From: Trichomonas vaginalis G3 | Taxonomy: Eukaryota; Parabasalia; Trichomonadida; Trichomonadidae | Length of the DNA stretch: 64,000 nucleotides | Reading direction: 5' to 3' | Assembly (NCBI RefSeq): GCF_026262505.1 | Contig: NC_067206.1 | Span: forward strand, 1,302,001 to 1,366,000 | Shown here: one piece after another, positions 1 through 9,400 of the stretch | Layout of the letters: each line of letters starts with the position of its first letter | How positions within the stretch are numbered: position 1 is the stretch's first letter | Notes under the pieces: model-generated | Seen by the model: only the letters and a program-made list of their open reading frames with translations | Database searches by the model: none | Told to the model about the DNA's origin: nothing | Translations under genes and position numbers: made by a program

Positions 1-1367
1 TGTTGGATTGCAATATGTAAAGCGTGGAAATACAAAGCTCTGGCGATGAGAATTGTAATCTCTTGTTCCTTTTCTTTCGGATCTAAGAACTTTCCGCAGA
101 TTCCTGATGCAAAAGCCGGACTTAATATTGAAAAAACAGTTTGAACAAAAGTACAAAAATCTGGAGTGAACATTCGTGTCTCCGCACAATCTATAATTGT
201 TTTCTGTATTGAAAATATGATGCACCGTAAAAGTAAAATTCCCATGCAAGAAACTACGTAAACACTGACTTTTCTAGCGCGAGCGATGCAGAGAGTCTGC
301 TTCATCTTGATTGGTATTTGATGTCCAGATGTATGAATGAAGGTTAGGAAGTCCGCGTCGTCCATTTTTTGGTCGACTTCTGAATTTGTTTGGTTTGGAG
401 TACAAAGGAAGTAATTGGAGACGATATTTGGTAATTGCTTGACGAAAGGTAATATTTTGTTTTTCCCTTGGTTAGTAATTGAGAAATCTTGCATATTATA
501 TTGCTGAGGATTGAGATTTGTTATCTGTTCTAGGCTGGAATTTACTTCCTGTGGTGTAAGAAGATTAAATAAGTAGGCGGTCTGCGGAATATGGTTAACA
601 ACTCCTAACATACAAAATGGAGAAATATAAGGCCTGGATTGCAAGTATTTGGCAAACATTTGGCCATCCAGCTCATTGGAGGATGTAAAAGCGTTAATGT
701 ATAGAAATATCATAGAAAACGCGAAAATAAGCTCTTCATGAGTTGCATTTTTGGCATCGTTCAAAGAATCGATAACGTCAAGGAAGGATTTGGTCAGAAT
801 TTCTCGGTAGTTCCTTTGATGCGAGAAAATTCTGAATTTACTCATCGGCGCGTGATTTATAATTAAACGCCGCATATATTTCATGATTGCGACCTCGTAA
901 GCAGGGTCTAAGTCAAGTAGTTCGCCATCAAAAGAGAATGTGTTCTCGAATAGCTCTAATCTTGAAGGTAACGCCTGCATTATGAAATTTCTCGGCTGAA
1001 CGTATGACTTTAATTGTGCAATTCTCTCTTTTATTGGCTTGAAGAATGGATTGAAGACCCATTGTTGGTCGAAAATATCCCAGTTCATGTCGTGTGTTGA
1101 GAAATGAACTAAAACTGGAGGAACTCTATTAGCGATGACTCCGAGAAATTGAAATGCATCGTTTAACTTATGTTGGCTAGTTTCATTTTTCGGATTATTC
1201 ATGTTTATTGTTATCCAACGTCCTAAAAAAGAGAATGTTGGAATTAAAACTGACGGCGGTGCTTGTTTTATCTTCTGAACAATATTGCTTGTATTGCCTT
1301 CATCACCACTCAGATAATTGCTCAGTAAAGTTATAAGCCCATTCTTGGGTCCGAGGGTGTGAAGCAT
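1..1367 (-). CDS. Unrecognised helical protein, 3' end beyond window
   Basis: The minus strand is open for 455 codons from an ATG at 1367 to the left edge, so the C-terminus lies outside the window. A trichomonad-type initiator (TCACTTTT, 1386 to 1379) sits 17 bases before the ATG, which supports this start. The protein starts MLHTLGPKNGLITLL and is rich in leucine, phenylalanine and charged residues. It has no signal peptide, no clear membrane segment and no catalytic motif I could name. The composition suggests an alpha-helical scaffold. I considered a CCR4-NOT scaffold (NOT1-like) or a UFD2-type core, but no diagnostic motif supports either. The next gene, SRP receptor beta, lies on the same strand about 380 bases upstream. 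Confidence 0.7.
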   Translation of the reverse strand, partial: MLHTLGPKNGLITLLSNYLSGDEGNTSNIVQKIKQAPPSVLIPTFSFLGRWITINMNNPKNETSQHKLNDAFQFLGVIANRVPPVLVHFSTHDMNWDIFDQQWVFNPFFKPIKERIAQLKSYVQPRNFIMQALPSRLELFENTFSFDGELLDLDPAYEVAIMKYMRRLIINHAPMSKFRIFSHQRNYREILTKSFLDVIDSLNDAKNATHEELIFAFSMIFLYINAFTSSNELDGQMFAKYLQSRPYISPFCMLGVVNHIPQTAYLFNLLTPQEVNSSLEQITNLNPQQYNMQDFSITNQGKNKILPFVKQLPNIVSNYFLCTPNQTNSEVDQKMDDADFLTFIHTSGHQIPIKMKQTLCIARARKVSVYVVSCMGILLLRCIIFSIQKTIIDCAETRMFTPDFCTFVQTVFSILSPAFASGICGKFLDPKEKEQEITILIARALYFHALHIAIQ

Positions 1368-1378
1368 TTCTTTATGAG

Positions 1379-1386
1379 AAAAGTGA
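1379..1386 (-). promoter_or_regulatory. Initiator (Inr) of the left-edge gene
   Basis: TCACTTTT on the minus strand fits the trichomonad Inr (TCA, then pyrimidine and T/A). The predicted +1 A is at 1384, 17 bases before the ATG at 1367. Confidence 0.5.
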
Positions 1387-1749
1387 CAAGATTTTAATAT
1401 AACTTGCCTGATTCTCTTTTGAGCAAGAAAGAAATGAAACTACTATAAATAAATCTAGGCAATTGGTTTAAATAGTTTATTTGGATTTAATTTAACTAAT
1501 AGATTATGTCTTTATGGTCAATCGAATTAGAAATGAATTTGTTTTCATAATCTATAATGAATTCATAGCATTTTAATAGATTTTACCACCTAAAAATGAG
1601 AGTGACACATAAGAAAATTGTCTAATTCATAGTGAAATGAATCAATAAAAAATTATTAAAGGAAATTTTTAGTTTATTCGAGCATTCTTACATAGTAGTA
1701 AAAAGTATGTTAGTTGTTGTGTAAGAGAATATATTTATGAATAGATAAA

Positions 1750-2442
1750 TTATTTGACCATCTTTTCGATGAAGTCCATAACATCCTGAGTGCTGTCATT
1801 GTTGACAGAGCATGTACGGAACCAGATCTTGTTTGTGTAAAGCTGGTCGAAGTTGAATTCAGCGTTTTCTTCACCAAGGAACAAGAATTCGGAGTTTCCG
1901 CCTTCAACTTGGTCAGACTGCTGACGGTTGTTACGGAGGTAGTCGAATTCCTTTTCAAGTTCCTCGCGAATGACGTCAATTGGACGAGCGGAGTGTAAGT
2001 CTGTCTTTGCGCCGAGAATGAGGACTGGAACGCGGTTCTTGATGATTTCTGGCTGAGAGAGAACATCATAGAGAAGGTTTGCGATGTCACTCATCTGAGA
2101 AAGAACTGTTTCGCTATCGATAACGAAAATGATGGCCTTGGCATCACGAATTGATGAGAGAACTTGTGTTTTTACACGTGCATGGCCTGGTTCATCGATC
2201 AAATTGATAATACGATTCTTTACAATGAGCGAGAAGCGATTTTCTGTTTGTGATGTAACTGTTGGATGAATTCTGTGGGCTGTGAGGTGGTAGAAGAGTT
2301 TTGTCTTGCCGGCACCAAGGCAGCCAACGATGTAGACGTTGTTAGGGCGCTTGTCACGCTTGATAAGGACGACAAGGATGATAACGACGATGACAGCAAG
2401 AATTGCTGCAACGCCGATAGCTATCATAAGTTGTTGTTGCAT
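1750..2442 (-). CDS. Signal recognition particle receptor subunit beta
   Basis: This 230-residue protein is an SRbeta-type small GTPase, the ER membrane anchor of the SRP receptor that helps dock ribosomes making secreted proteins. An N-terminal membrane anchor (about residues 6-27, rich in V, I and L) is followed by a basic patch and a Ras-like G domain. Visible motifs are the P-loop GCLGAGKT (about residue 40), the G3 motif as DEPGH (about 84) and GAKTD (about 144) in place of the usual NKxD. SRbeta family members show this same membrane anchor plus atypical G domain. Length fits the family. The start is the first ATG and gives an immediate membrane segment. A possible initiator, TCAGTTTT, lies shortly upstream on the minus strand. 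Confidence 0.88.
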   Translation of the reverse strand: MQQQLMIAIGVAAILAVIVVIILVVLIKRDKRPNNVYIVGCLGAGKTKLFYHLTAHRIHPTVTSQTENRFSLIVKNRIINLIDEPGHARVKTQVLSSIRDAKAIIFVIDSETVLSQMSDIANLLYDVLSQPEIIKNRVPVLILGAKTDLHSARPIDVIREELEKEFDYLRNNRQQSDQVEGGNSEFLFLGEENAEFNFDQLYTNKIWFRTCSVNNDSTQDVMDFIEKMVK

Positions 2443-2615
2443 TAGAAAAGAGAAAACCTAAAAACTGAAAAAAAAATCCGATTTTGACATAAAAGTGACT
2501 GTTCCCAGAATCCGTCAAAGCGAAGAACCCTTGTCAGAAGATTTTGATTTGAAAATATTAATCTTGTGATCATGTCGTTATTGGTTTTTATCTTGTTTTT
2601 CCAAAATAATAGGAA

Positions 2616-2622
2616 TCATATT
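2616..2622 (+). promoter_or_regulatory. Candidate initiator of the 2642 gene
   Basis: TCATATT matches the trichomonad Inr, with +1 at A2618, 24 bases before the chosen ATG. A short upstream ATG at 2638 opens a four-codon frame that overlaps the main ATG. Confidence 0.35.
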
Positions 2623-2641
2623 GAGAAAAAAGTGACAATGA

Positions 2642-3892
2642 ATGCTTTATAATGGATTTTTAAGGTATTTTGTTGCTATTTCACTATCTTTTGTGTTTGT
2701 AGTAGCAGTAGCATTAGATAGTAGCCCAACAAACTTTCCGTTACCAAAAAATTATGATAATATTGATTGTTTTTCCATTCACGTTGAAAATGTTTCAGCA
2801 CAAGACAATAGAATACATATTGAAATAGAAACAGATAAACTTAGACAATTTCCGCAAAATGCTGCACCTTTGATGCTTAAAATTGAAACAAAAATTAATA
2901 ATTTTCATACAACATTTGTACCACCGTTTTGGGACTTAGAACGAAATGAAAGTAGATATTCGTTTAATATCATCCAGAAATCTTCAGGAAATGCAACTGT
3001 TTCAATATCATGCCAAAAATATTTACTCGAAACACGCAACGTTTATATAAATTCTGTGACGGTTTTCCAAAACATTGCATCTACAATCATAGCAGAGATA
3101 AATAACGCCCTTAAAATCAGCAATGTTTGTATTAAAGATAAAAAGTTTCAATTTATTACAGAATACAACAATTCAGAGTTCTCTTACCATGTATCATCTA
3201 ATGAAACAGTTGATTTCGAGATTATTACTAAGTCTATTTCAAAAATTACCAATGAAAATCGATTGATTTATCCTTTTTCAAATTTATACGTGCTCTCATC
3301 GAACTATGAATCTGCATCAGATGTTTTAATCAATAGTTTACTTCCACTGTACATTCATATACAAAATGAAGGACATAATCCGGTTTATTTGCTAAATCCG
3401 AACAAAAATGTAGAAAAGGTTATTAAGAAGATTACCACTTCAGAAGTTATATCATCTATTGATTACAGATGCTCGAATTTTATTAGTTTTATCCCTGCAA
3501 TTGGAGCTGTTGATTTATTGAATGAATCAAAGCCAAGAACAAGAGAGCAGCACATAGATTTCATCATTAGTAATATTACTGATCCGCAAAAGCTCAGAAA
3601 TTTATTTAATTCAGAACAAATTATCGACGAAAATTTAATTGTCGATCTATCATTCCGAAACAATAAAGAACCGTCAGTTTCGGATAATTTTGTTAGATTT
3701 GATCGAAATTCTGACATTTTAGAAATTATTGAAACTATTTCAAAAGCAAAGACGCTTATTGTAACATATGAGACATATCTGTTTGCTTATTTCATTCCTT
3801 CTGGATCAAATTTAGTTGATTTGTCAAATTCACAAATTTGCAAAGAATTTGCAGAAAGAATCAATGTTAATTATCAGACTAGATATATATAA
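2642..3892 (+). CDS. Secreted or lumenal protein, possibly GT61-like
   Basis: The 416-residue protein starts with a clear signal peptide (MLYNGFLRYF, then a V/A/L-rich core to about residue 25) and has no later membrane segment. That suggests a secreted, ER or Golgi-lumen protein. Several Asn-X-Ser/Thr sites fit N-glycosylation. Near residues 355-400 the pattern of a helix, KTLIV, and then YFIPSGSNLVDLS resembles the C-terminal part of GT61-type glycosyltransferases, where an HGA motif normally precedes a short Pro-Gly loop. Here the HGA position reads as VTYET, so an active enzyme is doubtful. The family call is inference from one motif; the signal peptide and open frame are what the sequence shows. 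It is divergent from SRP receptor beta across a 199-base gap. Confidence 0.7.
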   Translation: MLYNGFLRYFVAISLSFVFVVAVALDSSPTNFPLPKNYDNIDCFSIHVENVSAQDNRIHIEIETDKLRQFPQNAAPLMLKIETKINNFHTTFVPPFWDLERNESRYSFNIIQKSSGNATVSISCQKYLLETRNVYINSVTVFQNIASTIIAEINNALKISNVCIKDKKFQFITEYNNSEFSYHVSSNETVDFEIITKSISKITNENRLIYPFSNLYVLSSNYESASDVLINSLLPLYIHIQNEGHNPVYLLNPNKNVEKVIKKITTSEVISSIDYRCSNFISFIPAIGAVDLLNESKPRTREQHIDFIISNITDPQKLRNLFNSEQIIDENLIVDLSFRNNKEPSVSDNFVRFDRNSDILEIIETISKAKTLIVTYETYLFAYFIPSGSNLVDLSNSQICKEFAERINVNYQTRYI

Positions 3893-4451
3893 GTTATATA
3901 GTATATGAATTCTTTTTAGATATGTTCCTTTTTCCATGAATTAATGAAGATAATTTCTTTATTTATGATATTATTAATCTTTAATTGACTTAACATTGTT
4001 TTGTTTATATGTGTGTAAAGTTATAGCATTGCTTATGCTTATTTTTTGAAAAAAATACGCAATTTTTTATCAAATACTAATATTTATGCAATTTGGAAAG
4101 CATGATATCATTGCTTTGTTTGTGTTGTGTAGTTCATTCATATATAACATATAAAATAAGCTGAAAACCTTATTTTGATTCTAATAAAATTCGTAATGCG
4201 CTTTCTAAGTCAACAGAACGTCTTGGATTCAGTCCATTATTTAAACGATGAGTAATTTTATTGTGATTTCCATGTCAGATCCATTGCTGAAAAAATTGAC
4301 AATTACGATCCCTAAAAAATTTGTCAAAAATGTAATTTGATTTTAGAAAATTTATAGACAGTTGATGCAATTGCTATGATCAGAATTAAGGTTATTCTTC
4401 CAGCCAATAAATTTTCCCCCCTGTAAAAAAAGGTAAGAAAAAGAATAATCT
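3893..4451 (+). other. Gene-free AT-rich stretch, small coding relic possible
   Basis: There is no long open frame. On the minus strand, 4320 to 4170 ends in a coding-like run (HRLNNGLNPRRSVDLESALR) before a TAA, with a stop a little upstream. It may be a decayed C-terminus of an unknown gene. Otherwise the stretch is AT-rich spacer. Confidence 0.3.
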
Positions 4452-5813
4452 ATGAACAAATCGTTTATACATATTAATCTTGATACTGTTGTTCATCCTG
4501 ATTTCATGAGATTCATAGATATTTTACCCCCTGATGCAAAAACGAGTAAATCCGTTCTAGAAGCAATGGAGAATCAGATTTTAGAAATCAATGCACTTGT
4601 TGCTGAACTAGGACGTGAATCTGTAAAATATAGGAATAAGCTATTTAAATTTCACCCGACTGATCTGACAGGAATGCAACCACAAGTTAGATTTGCAATC
4701 AGGAAGATGGAAAAGCTCCAAAAGCAACTTGAAAAGTATTCTGAGAACTTTTTCAGAGATTCTGTAGCAAAAATATCGCCGATTGCATGTCTTTTTCAAG
4801 AACTTTTCGATAAAAAAACACCAGCCGTCATGGATTTTCATGAATTACGAAGATTTCTTCAAATGTCGCATGACGACAATCCAGTTAATATTATGAAACG
4901 TAAAAGAATCCAAATTCTTGATAGTTATGCAAAAAGATTAAGTACAGCTCCAATTTACCCAACAATTCCAGAATTACAAATAGTTGCAGTTGCAAAAGAA
5001 GTCTCTTATACAGTTGATCCTGTTACATTGCATAGTTCCCCATGTTTTTTGGATGATTTTATTTATTACTACATTTATACTCATAATAGCATTAAAGATT
5101 TCGATGAGCTTGTGCAAACTGTCTCTGTTGATAAGAAATCTATCAATATGAAACCGTTTCAGCCATTTATTAATAGATATGTTGATAGATTCGGTCAACT
5201 TGACAAAAACGAAGTAATGGTCATCAGAACATCAGTCGCTAGGTTCTTCTTTGATAGATTCTTCGCTACAAACTCACGGCTTTACATAAATCAGCCCGCA
5301 ATTGACCAATTTATTGCGAATTGCTCACAAATGTCATCCATGTCTCCCAAAGAGTTGAAAATTGAAGCAAAGTTCATCAGAGATTGCAATTTCGAAAGAT
5401 CTTTTAAGGAAATCGCAAATACGGATGTCAATTTTCAAGCTGCCCATATTCAGTTACTTTTAGCAGGTTTCTATAGTTACCCATCCGATATTCTACAGTG
5501 CATATACGCTGCAATGAAATGCACTGAAGAATACGTCAAAATTGCAAGATTTGAGAAAGAATTCGGAACAGAGAAGCCAATTGACACGACAAGCGAAGAG
5601 TTCATCACAGCCAGCAGCGATCTTGCTTTTGACGACTTTTTCCCAATTTTTTCTGCTGTTTTCGCAACTTCCCCTTGTTCAAACGCTCTAGCGATTCAGC
5701 GGTTACTTGAGATGATTGAAAAACTTGTCATTCCGACCACTTTTGACTTTGCCAAGGTCATTTTTATGACATGTGTCTCTCATATCAAATCTTTTTCTTC
5801 TGAAACTCATTGA
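4452..5813 (+). CDS. VPS9-domain-like protein (putative Rab5-type GEF)
   Basis: The 453-residue protein has no signal peptide or membrane segment. Its C-terminal part (about residues 385-445) contains SSDLAFDDFFPIFSAVFATS, which resembles the core of VPS9 domains, where an Asp-Asp/Glu pair and Pro precede a hydrophobic helix and then an Asn/Ser-rich turn. VPS9 proteins exchange nucleotide on Rab5/Rab21 GTPases in the endocytic pathway. The first 250 residues are helical and include a charged segment (about 60-115) that could form a short coiled coil. VPS9 proteins of this size are plausible in trichomonads, which have large Rab sets. The domain call rests on one conserved stretch, so it is tentative; the gene itself is well supported. 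Confidence 0.72.
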   Translation: MNKSFIHINLDTVVHPDFMRFIDILPPDAKTSKSVLEAMENQILEINALVAELGRESVKYRNKLFKFHPTDLTGMQPQVRFAIRKMEKLQKQLEKYSENFFRDSVAKISPIACLFQELFDKKTPAVMDFHELRRFLQMSHDDNPVNIMKRKRIQILDSYAKRLSTAPIYPTIPELQIVAVAKEVSYTVDPVTLHSSPCFLDDFIYYYIYTHNSIKDFDELVQTVSVDKKSINMKPFQPFINRYVDRFGQLDKNEVMVIRTSVARFFFDRFFATNSRLYINQPAIDQFIANCSQMSSMSPKELKIEAKFIRDCNFERSFKEIANTDVNFQAAHIQLLLAGFYSYPSDILQCIYAAMKCTEEYVKIARFEKEFGTEKPIDTTSEEFITASSDLAFDDFFPIFSAVFATSPCSNALAIQRLLEMIEKLVIPTTFDFAKVIFMTCVSHIKSFSSETH

Positions 5814-6097
5814 TTACATCACTGTTACAGATGTATTGATATAAGGTTGTTTGTTATATATCTAAACTGTTTGTTGATTTAATTTTATTTTTATTAACAT
5901 CGTTATCTATTTGCAAGCAAACATACGGTAAGAACGTAAAGGAATTTTAGTGATTTTTCATAATATTGTGAATATTTGTATCATGAAATTTTTATCACTT
6001 TAATATTGTAGCTATCTATATGATAAACTCTATTTTACATGAGAAAAGAGACTGATTATTGATAAAATCGTTCAGTTTTCGTTAAAGAAACTTTTCG

Positions 6098-6346
6098 ATG
6101 TTTATTCTCTATCTTTTGTTTCTTAGACTTTCAAGGATGCCATCAGTACAATACAATTTAGAACTCAGTCCAAAAGAAGCTGTTGATACAAATAGGACAT
6201 CAGTTATCTTTCTTATTATTCCGTTTTTGATATTTTGCTATTTCATATATTTTTCACATAACAAAATATCAGAAATTGCTGAAATTCCCATAGAAGAGAA
6301 TACTGAAGATCCAGACGAAGAAATTAAACCAGTTCAAATCGAATGA
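6098..6346 (+). CDS. Small single-pass membrane protein, unknown
   Basis: This 82-residue frame has one strong hydrophobic helix (about residues 38-53, VIFLIIPFLIFCYFIYF) and an acidic tail (EENTEDPDEEIKPVQIE). The first residues (MFILYLLFLRL) are also hydrophobic. A second ATG at 6137 gives a 69-residue protein starting MPSVQYNLEL with a single membrane segment, which may be the real start. TCAGTTTT at 6072 could serve as an initiator. No family is recognised. It stands alone in an AT-rich region, and the ordered hydrophobic/acidic layout is the main reason to accept it. Confidence 0.4.
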   Translation: MFILYLLFLRLSRMPSVQYNLELSPKEAVDTNRTSVIFLIIPFLIFCYFIYFSHNKISEIAEIPIEENTEDPDEEIKPVQIE

Positions 6347-6729
6347 TCATATTAATTACAATACATTGGATTCATACTATGATGTGTTATTTCCTTATTA
6401 ATTTACTGTGAGTAATACGAATTGATTACTGATATTTTGTTACTTCATATCTTAATTGTTAAAAATTTAATTTTGTTTGTTTATTCGACATTAGTATCTA
6501 TATTTGATCTTTCAAATCGATATAATAAGATCAATTAGGAAAATTTGCTATTCAGAAATCGTGATTGAAGCTAGTTTTATATCAAATAATATAATATTCC
6601 AATAGATTGGATATACTACCATATTGAAATATAAATGGAAATTATGGTTATGGGAATTTCAATTACTCTAGACTTAGGGCATCAATGTACAAAAGTGACA
6701 TTTTTTTTGATGTCATGTCAATAGAATAA
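6347..6729 (+). other. Gene-free stretch before the BspA-like frame
   Basis: AT-rich spacer. From about 6690 onward it is homologous to the flank of the inverted BspA copy at about 35500, including the stop codon TAA at 6727-6729 that both copies share. Confidence 0.4.
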
Positions 6730-9186
6730 ATAACAAAACTACAATCTACTGAATACTCATCGGATGGGAAATCCCTTGATTCCGTTAGTACGAAAGACCC
6801 TTATATTATCATTTCTGCAAAATGCGAAAAGATTTCTGGATCCAGTCCAACATTAAATGCATTCAAAGATGTAAAAACAACTCTTCTTGGATTCAGCTTC
6901 GAATCCGATCCAAATTTAAAGGATATCCAGAACTATGCATTCTATGACTGTAACTATCTCCTTTCTATTGATCTCAGTGCATGCACCAAGTTAGTTTCAA
7001 TTGGAAACAGTGCCTTCTATGGCTGTAGAAATGTCACATCAATAATTCTTCCTCCATATCTGAACAGCATTTCCAATGCTGCCTTCCAAAGAGTTTCAAT
7101 TTCATCAATAACCATTCCAAAGTCGGTTTCCTTGTTAGATAACTTTGCTTTTTCGGACAATCTAAAGCTGACTAGCGTTGATATTGACAGTGATTCTCTT
7201 TTGACGACGATCAATAAGCATTTCTTTTATGCGACATCTGTTTCGACCTTTAGAGTACCAAAAAGAGTTTCAACATTTTATGGATTGGCTTTTAATGCAG
7301 ATGTAAAGATGAATTCGATCTCAGCAGATAATGCAAATGCTTATTTATATTCTGATGGACGTGGCCTATACGATGCTAACCAAACTATTTTGTATTATGT
7401 TTGCAGTGCCCCCACAACTCCTTATCGGGTTTTGTCAACTGTTGAAATTATTTTTGAAGGTGCTTTTGTAAGTTACCAAGCTCCCACTGTTGAACTTTCT
7501 GAAGGTGTAAAAACGATAAATGCATACGGTTTCTTTCGATCACAATTAACATCATTTGTTATGCCAAACTCTGTAGTTTCCTGTGGATCCCAATGTTTCA
7601 ACCTCTGCCCGAAGTTGCAAACTTGCATTTTATCAACTAATTTAACACTTCTATCTTCTTTAATGTTTCAAATGTCTGCTTTGACAACATTAACTATTCC
7701 ACCAAGTGTTACTGCTATATATACAGGAGCGTTGGCATATTGTCCGATTTTAGAAAATGTTTATTTCCCTTATCCAATGCCTGATCTGAAGAGTGGTTTT
7801 GTTACGAATTCTCCTAAGTTTGTTCCTAAAATGTCAAATAATGCTACGTTGAACATCAATGAAGATAATGTAATGCTCAGTGATGACAATACAACAATTC
7901 TTGGATATTTTGGATTCAATGAAACTGTTATTCATTTGCCATCAGAACTAAAAACCATTGGAATTAAAGCATTTATTAATAGAGACTATCTCCAAGAAGT
8001 TGTTGTTGAAGGTGTTTGCCATATCGAAAAAATTGAGAATTATGCTTTCCAAGGATGTACCCATCTTACAAAATTCCCAAGTTTTGCAACTATAAAATCG
8101 ATTGGATATAATGCTTTTGATGGTTGTCAACTTTCTTCAGCAATTTCTTTTTCAAAAGATTTGACATTGATTGATCAATTTGCATTTCGAAGCAACACAA
8201 AAATTCCTCAGGTTGAATTCTCTTCCACTGATTCTCTAATAATTTCACTAAATGCTTTTGAAAGCTGTTCTCAATTATCATCTGTTTCTTTCCCTTCTTC
8301 TGGAAACATAACACTTCAAGATTATGCTTTCCTTTTATGCGAAAGTCTTAGATCATTAACTATTTCAAGGAGTATCACATCAATTGGACAATCGTGTTTC
8401 ATGAGTTGTGGCATACAATCAGTTACATTTGAAGGTGATTCTATTTGCAATGGAATAATTCCTGCATTCTGTTTCAAGAACTGCAGCAGTTTAACATCAA
8501 TCTCTATTCCATCAAACTGCACAATTCTTGATGTTGAATGTTTTGCAATGACAGGAATCACTGGTATCAATATTGTTGATAATGTTGAAGTTTTGTCTCG
8601 TCAATGCTTTAAAGATTGTTTGAGTTTGGTTAGTATTAATATTCAGTCCAGTTCGAGATTAGTTACTATTGAGCCATTTGCATTCCAAGGTTGTGTGAAA
8701 CTTGCAAATGTGAATTCATTTATTTCTTCCAATTACTGCAGCGATAATGGAGCAATATATAACATTGATAGATCTAAGATCATCATATATCCACCAGCAG
8801 CAACGAACAAATACTTTGCAGTTGCAGATAGAGTTCGAAATATTGAACCAAGTTGTTTCTTCGGATGCAAGAATCTTGAAGCAATTTTGATTCCAGATAA
8901 AAGTGTTGTTAATATTGGTCAAAGTGCTTTTCAAGGATGTACATCATTAAAGCAGATCAACATTCCATTGAGTGTTCAAAAGATTGAACCAGATGCATTC
9001 CTTGGCTGTGACAATATAACATGTGGTGTTTCACATGATAACAAAACTACAGAATATAAAGATATGTTAATTCAAGCAGGACTAACTAAGAGTGCCTTAA
9101 GAAGTTGTGGTGTTATAACATGTCTAGTGTATGGTAGTTCACACACTCTCTCCTATAGTGTTTTGTTCCCATTTATTCTCATGTAA
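6730..9186 (+). CDS. BspA-like leucine-rich repeat protein (copy 1)
   Basis: The frame is open for 818 codons and encodes TpLRR/BspA-type repeats throughout (units such as IENYAFQGCTHLTKF and SIGQSCFMSCGIQSVTF, spaced about 23 residues). BspA-like proteins form a large trichomonad family, many of them surface proteins linked to adhesion. The first in-frame ATG is at 7309, about 193 codons inside the homologous frame, and a TAA lies at 6727-6729. The likely product from 7309 has 625 residues; the upstream LRR-coding part is then untranslated or the gene is 5'-damaged. The C-terminus ends in a short hydrophobic run (SYSVLFPFILM) with no cytoplasmic tail. A near-identical inverted copy lies at 33123-35457. 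Confidence 0.72.
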   Translation: MTKLQSTEYSSDGKSLDSVSTKDPYIIISAKCEKISGSSPTLNAFKDVKTTLLGFSFESDPNLKDIQNYAFYDCNYLLSIDLSACTKLVSIGNSAFYGCRNVTSIILPPYLNSISNAAFQRVSISSITIPKSVSLLDNFAFSDNLKLTSVDIDSDSLLTTINKHFFYATSVSTFRVPKRVSTFYGLAFNADVKMNSISADNANAYLYSDGRGLYDANQTILYYVCSAPTTPYRVLSTVEIIFEGAFVSYQAPTVELSEGVKTINAYGFFRSQLTSFVMPNSVVSCGSQCFNLCPKLQTCILSTNLTLLSSLMFQMSALTTLTIPPSVTAIYTGALAYCPILENVYFPYPMPDLKSGFVTNSPKFVPKMSNNATLNINEDNVMLSDDNTTILGYFGFNETVIHLPSELKTIGIKAFINRDYLQEVVVEGVCHIEKIENYAFQGCTHLTKFPSFATIKSIGYNAFDGCQLSSAISFSKDLTLIDQFAFRSNTKIPQVEFSSTDSLIISLNAFESCSQLSSVSFPSSGNITLQDYAFLLCESLRSLTISRSITSIGQSCFMSCGIQSVTFEGDSICNGIIPAFCFKNCSSLTSISIPSNCTILDVECFAMTGITGINIVDNVEVLSRQCFKDCLSLVSINIQSSSRLVTIEPFAFQGCVKLANVNSFISSNYCSDNGAIYNIDRSKIIIYPPAATNKYFAVADRVRNIEPSCFFGCKNLEAILIPDKSVVNIGQSAFQGCTSLKQINIPLSVQKIEPDAFLGCDNITCGVSHDNKTTEYKDMLIQAGLTKSALRSCGVITCLVYGSSHTLSYSVLFPFILM

Positions 9187-9400
9187 TAAAAAAATTAACT
9201 TTTATTCATTTTTAATATTTAACTATTGATTAATGATAGACATTTGAAGCATATCTAGTGTACTGTCATTTGACTTTATATGATAATAAAACTATAGATA
9301 TGGAATAAAAGCAAAAAATGGCAAAAATTTTGTTGAATAATCCAAAACCAGATAAAATTGACCGGAAATTCTAATTTCCAAAGCTCTAAGAAGCATATAT

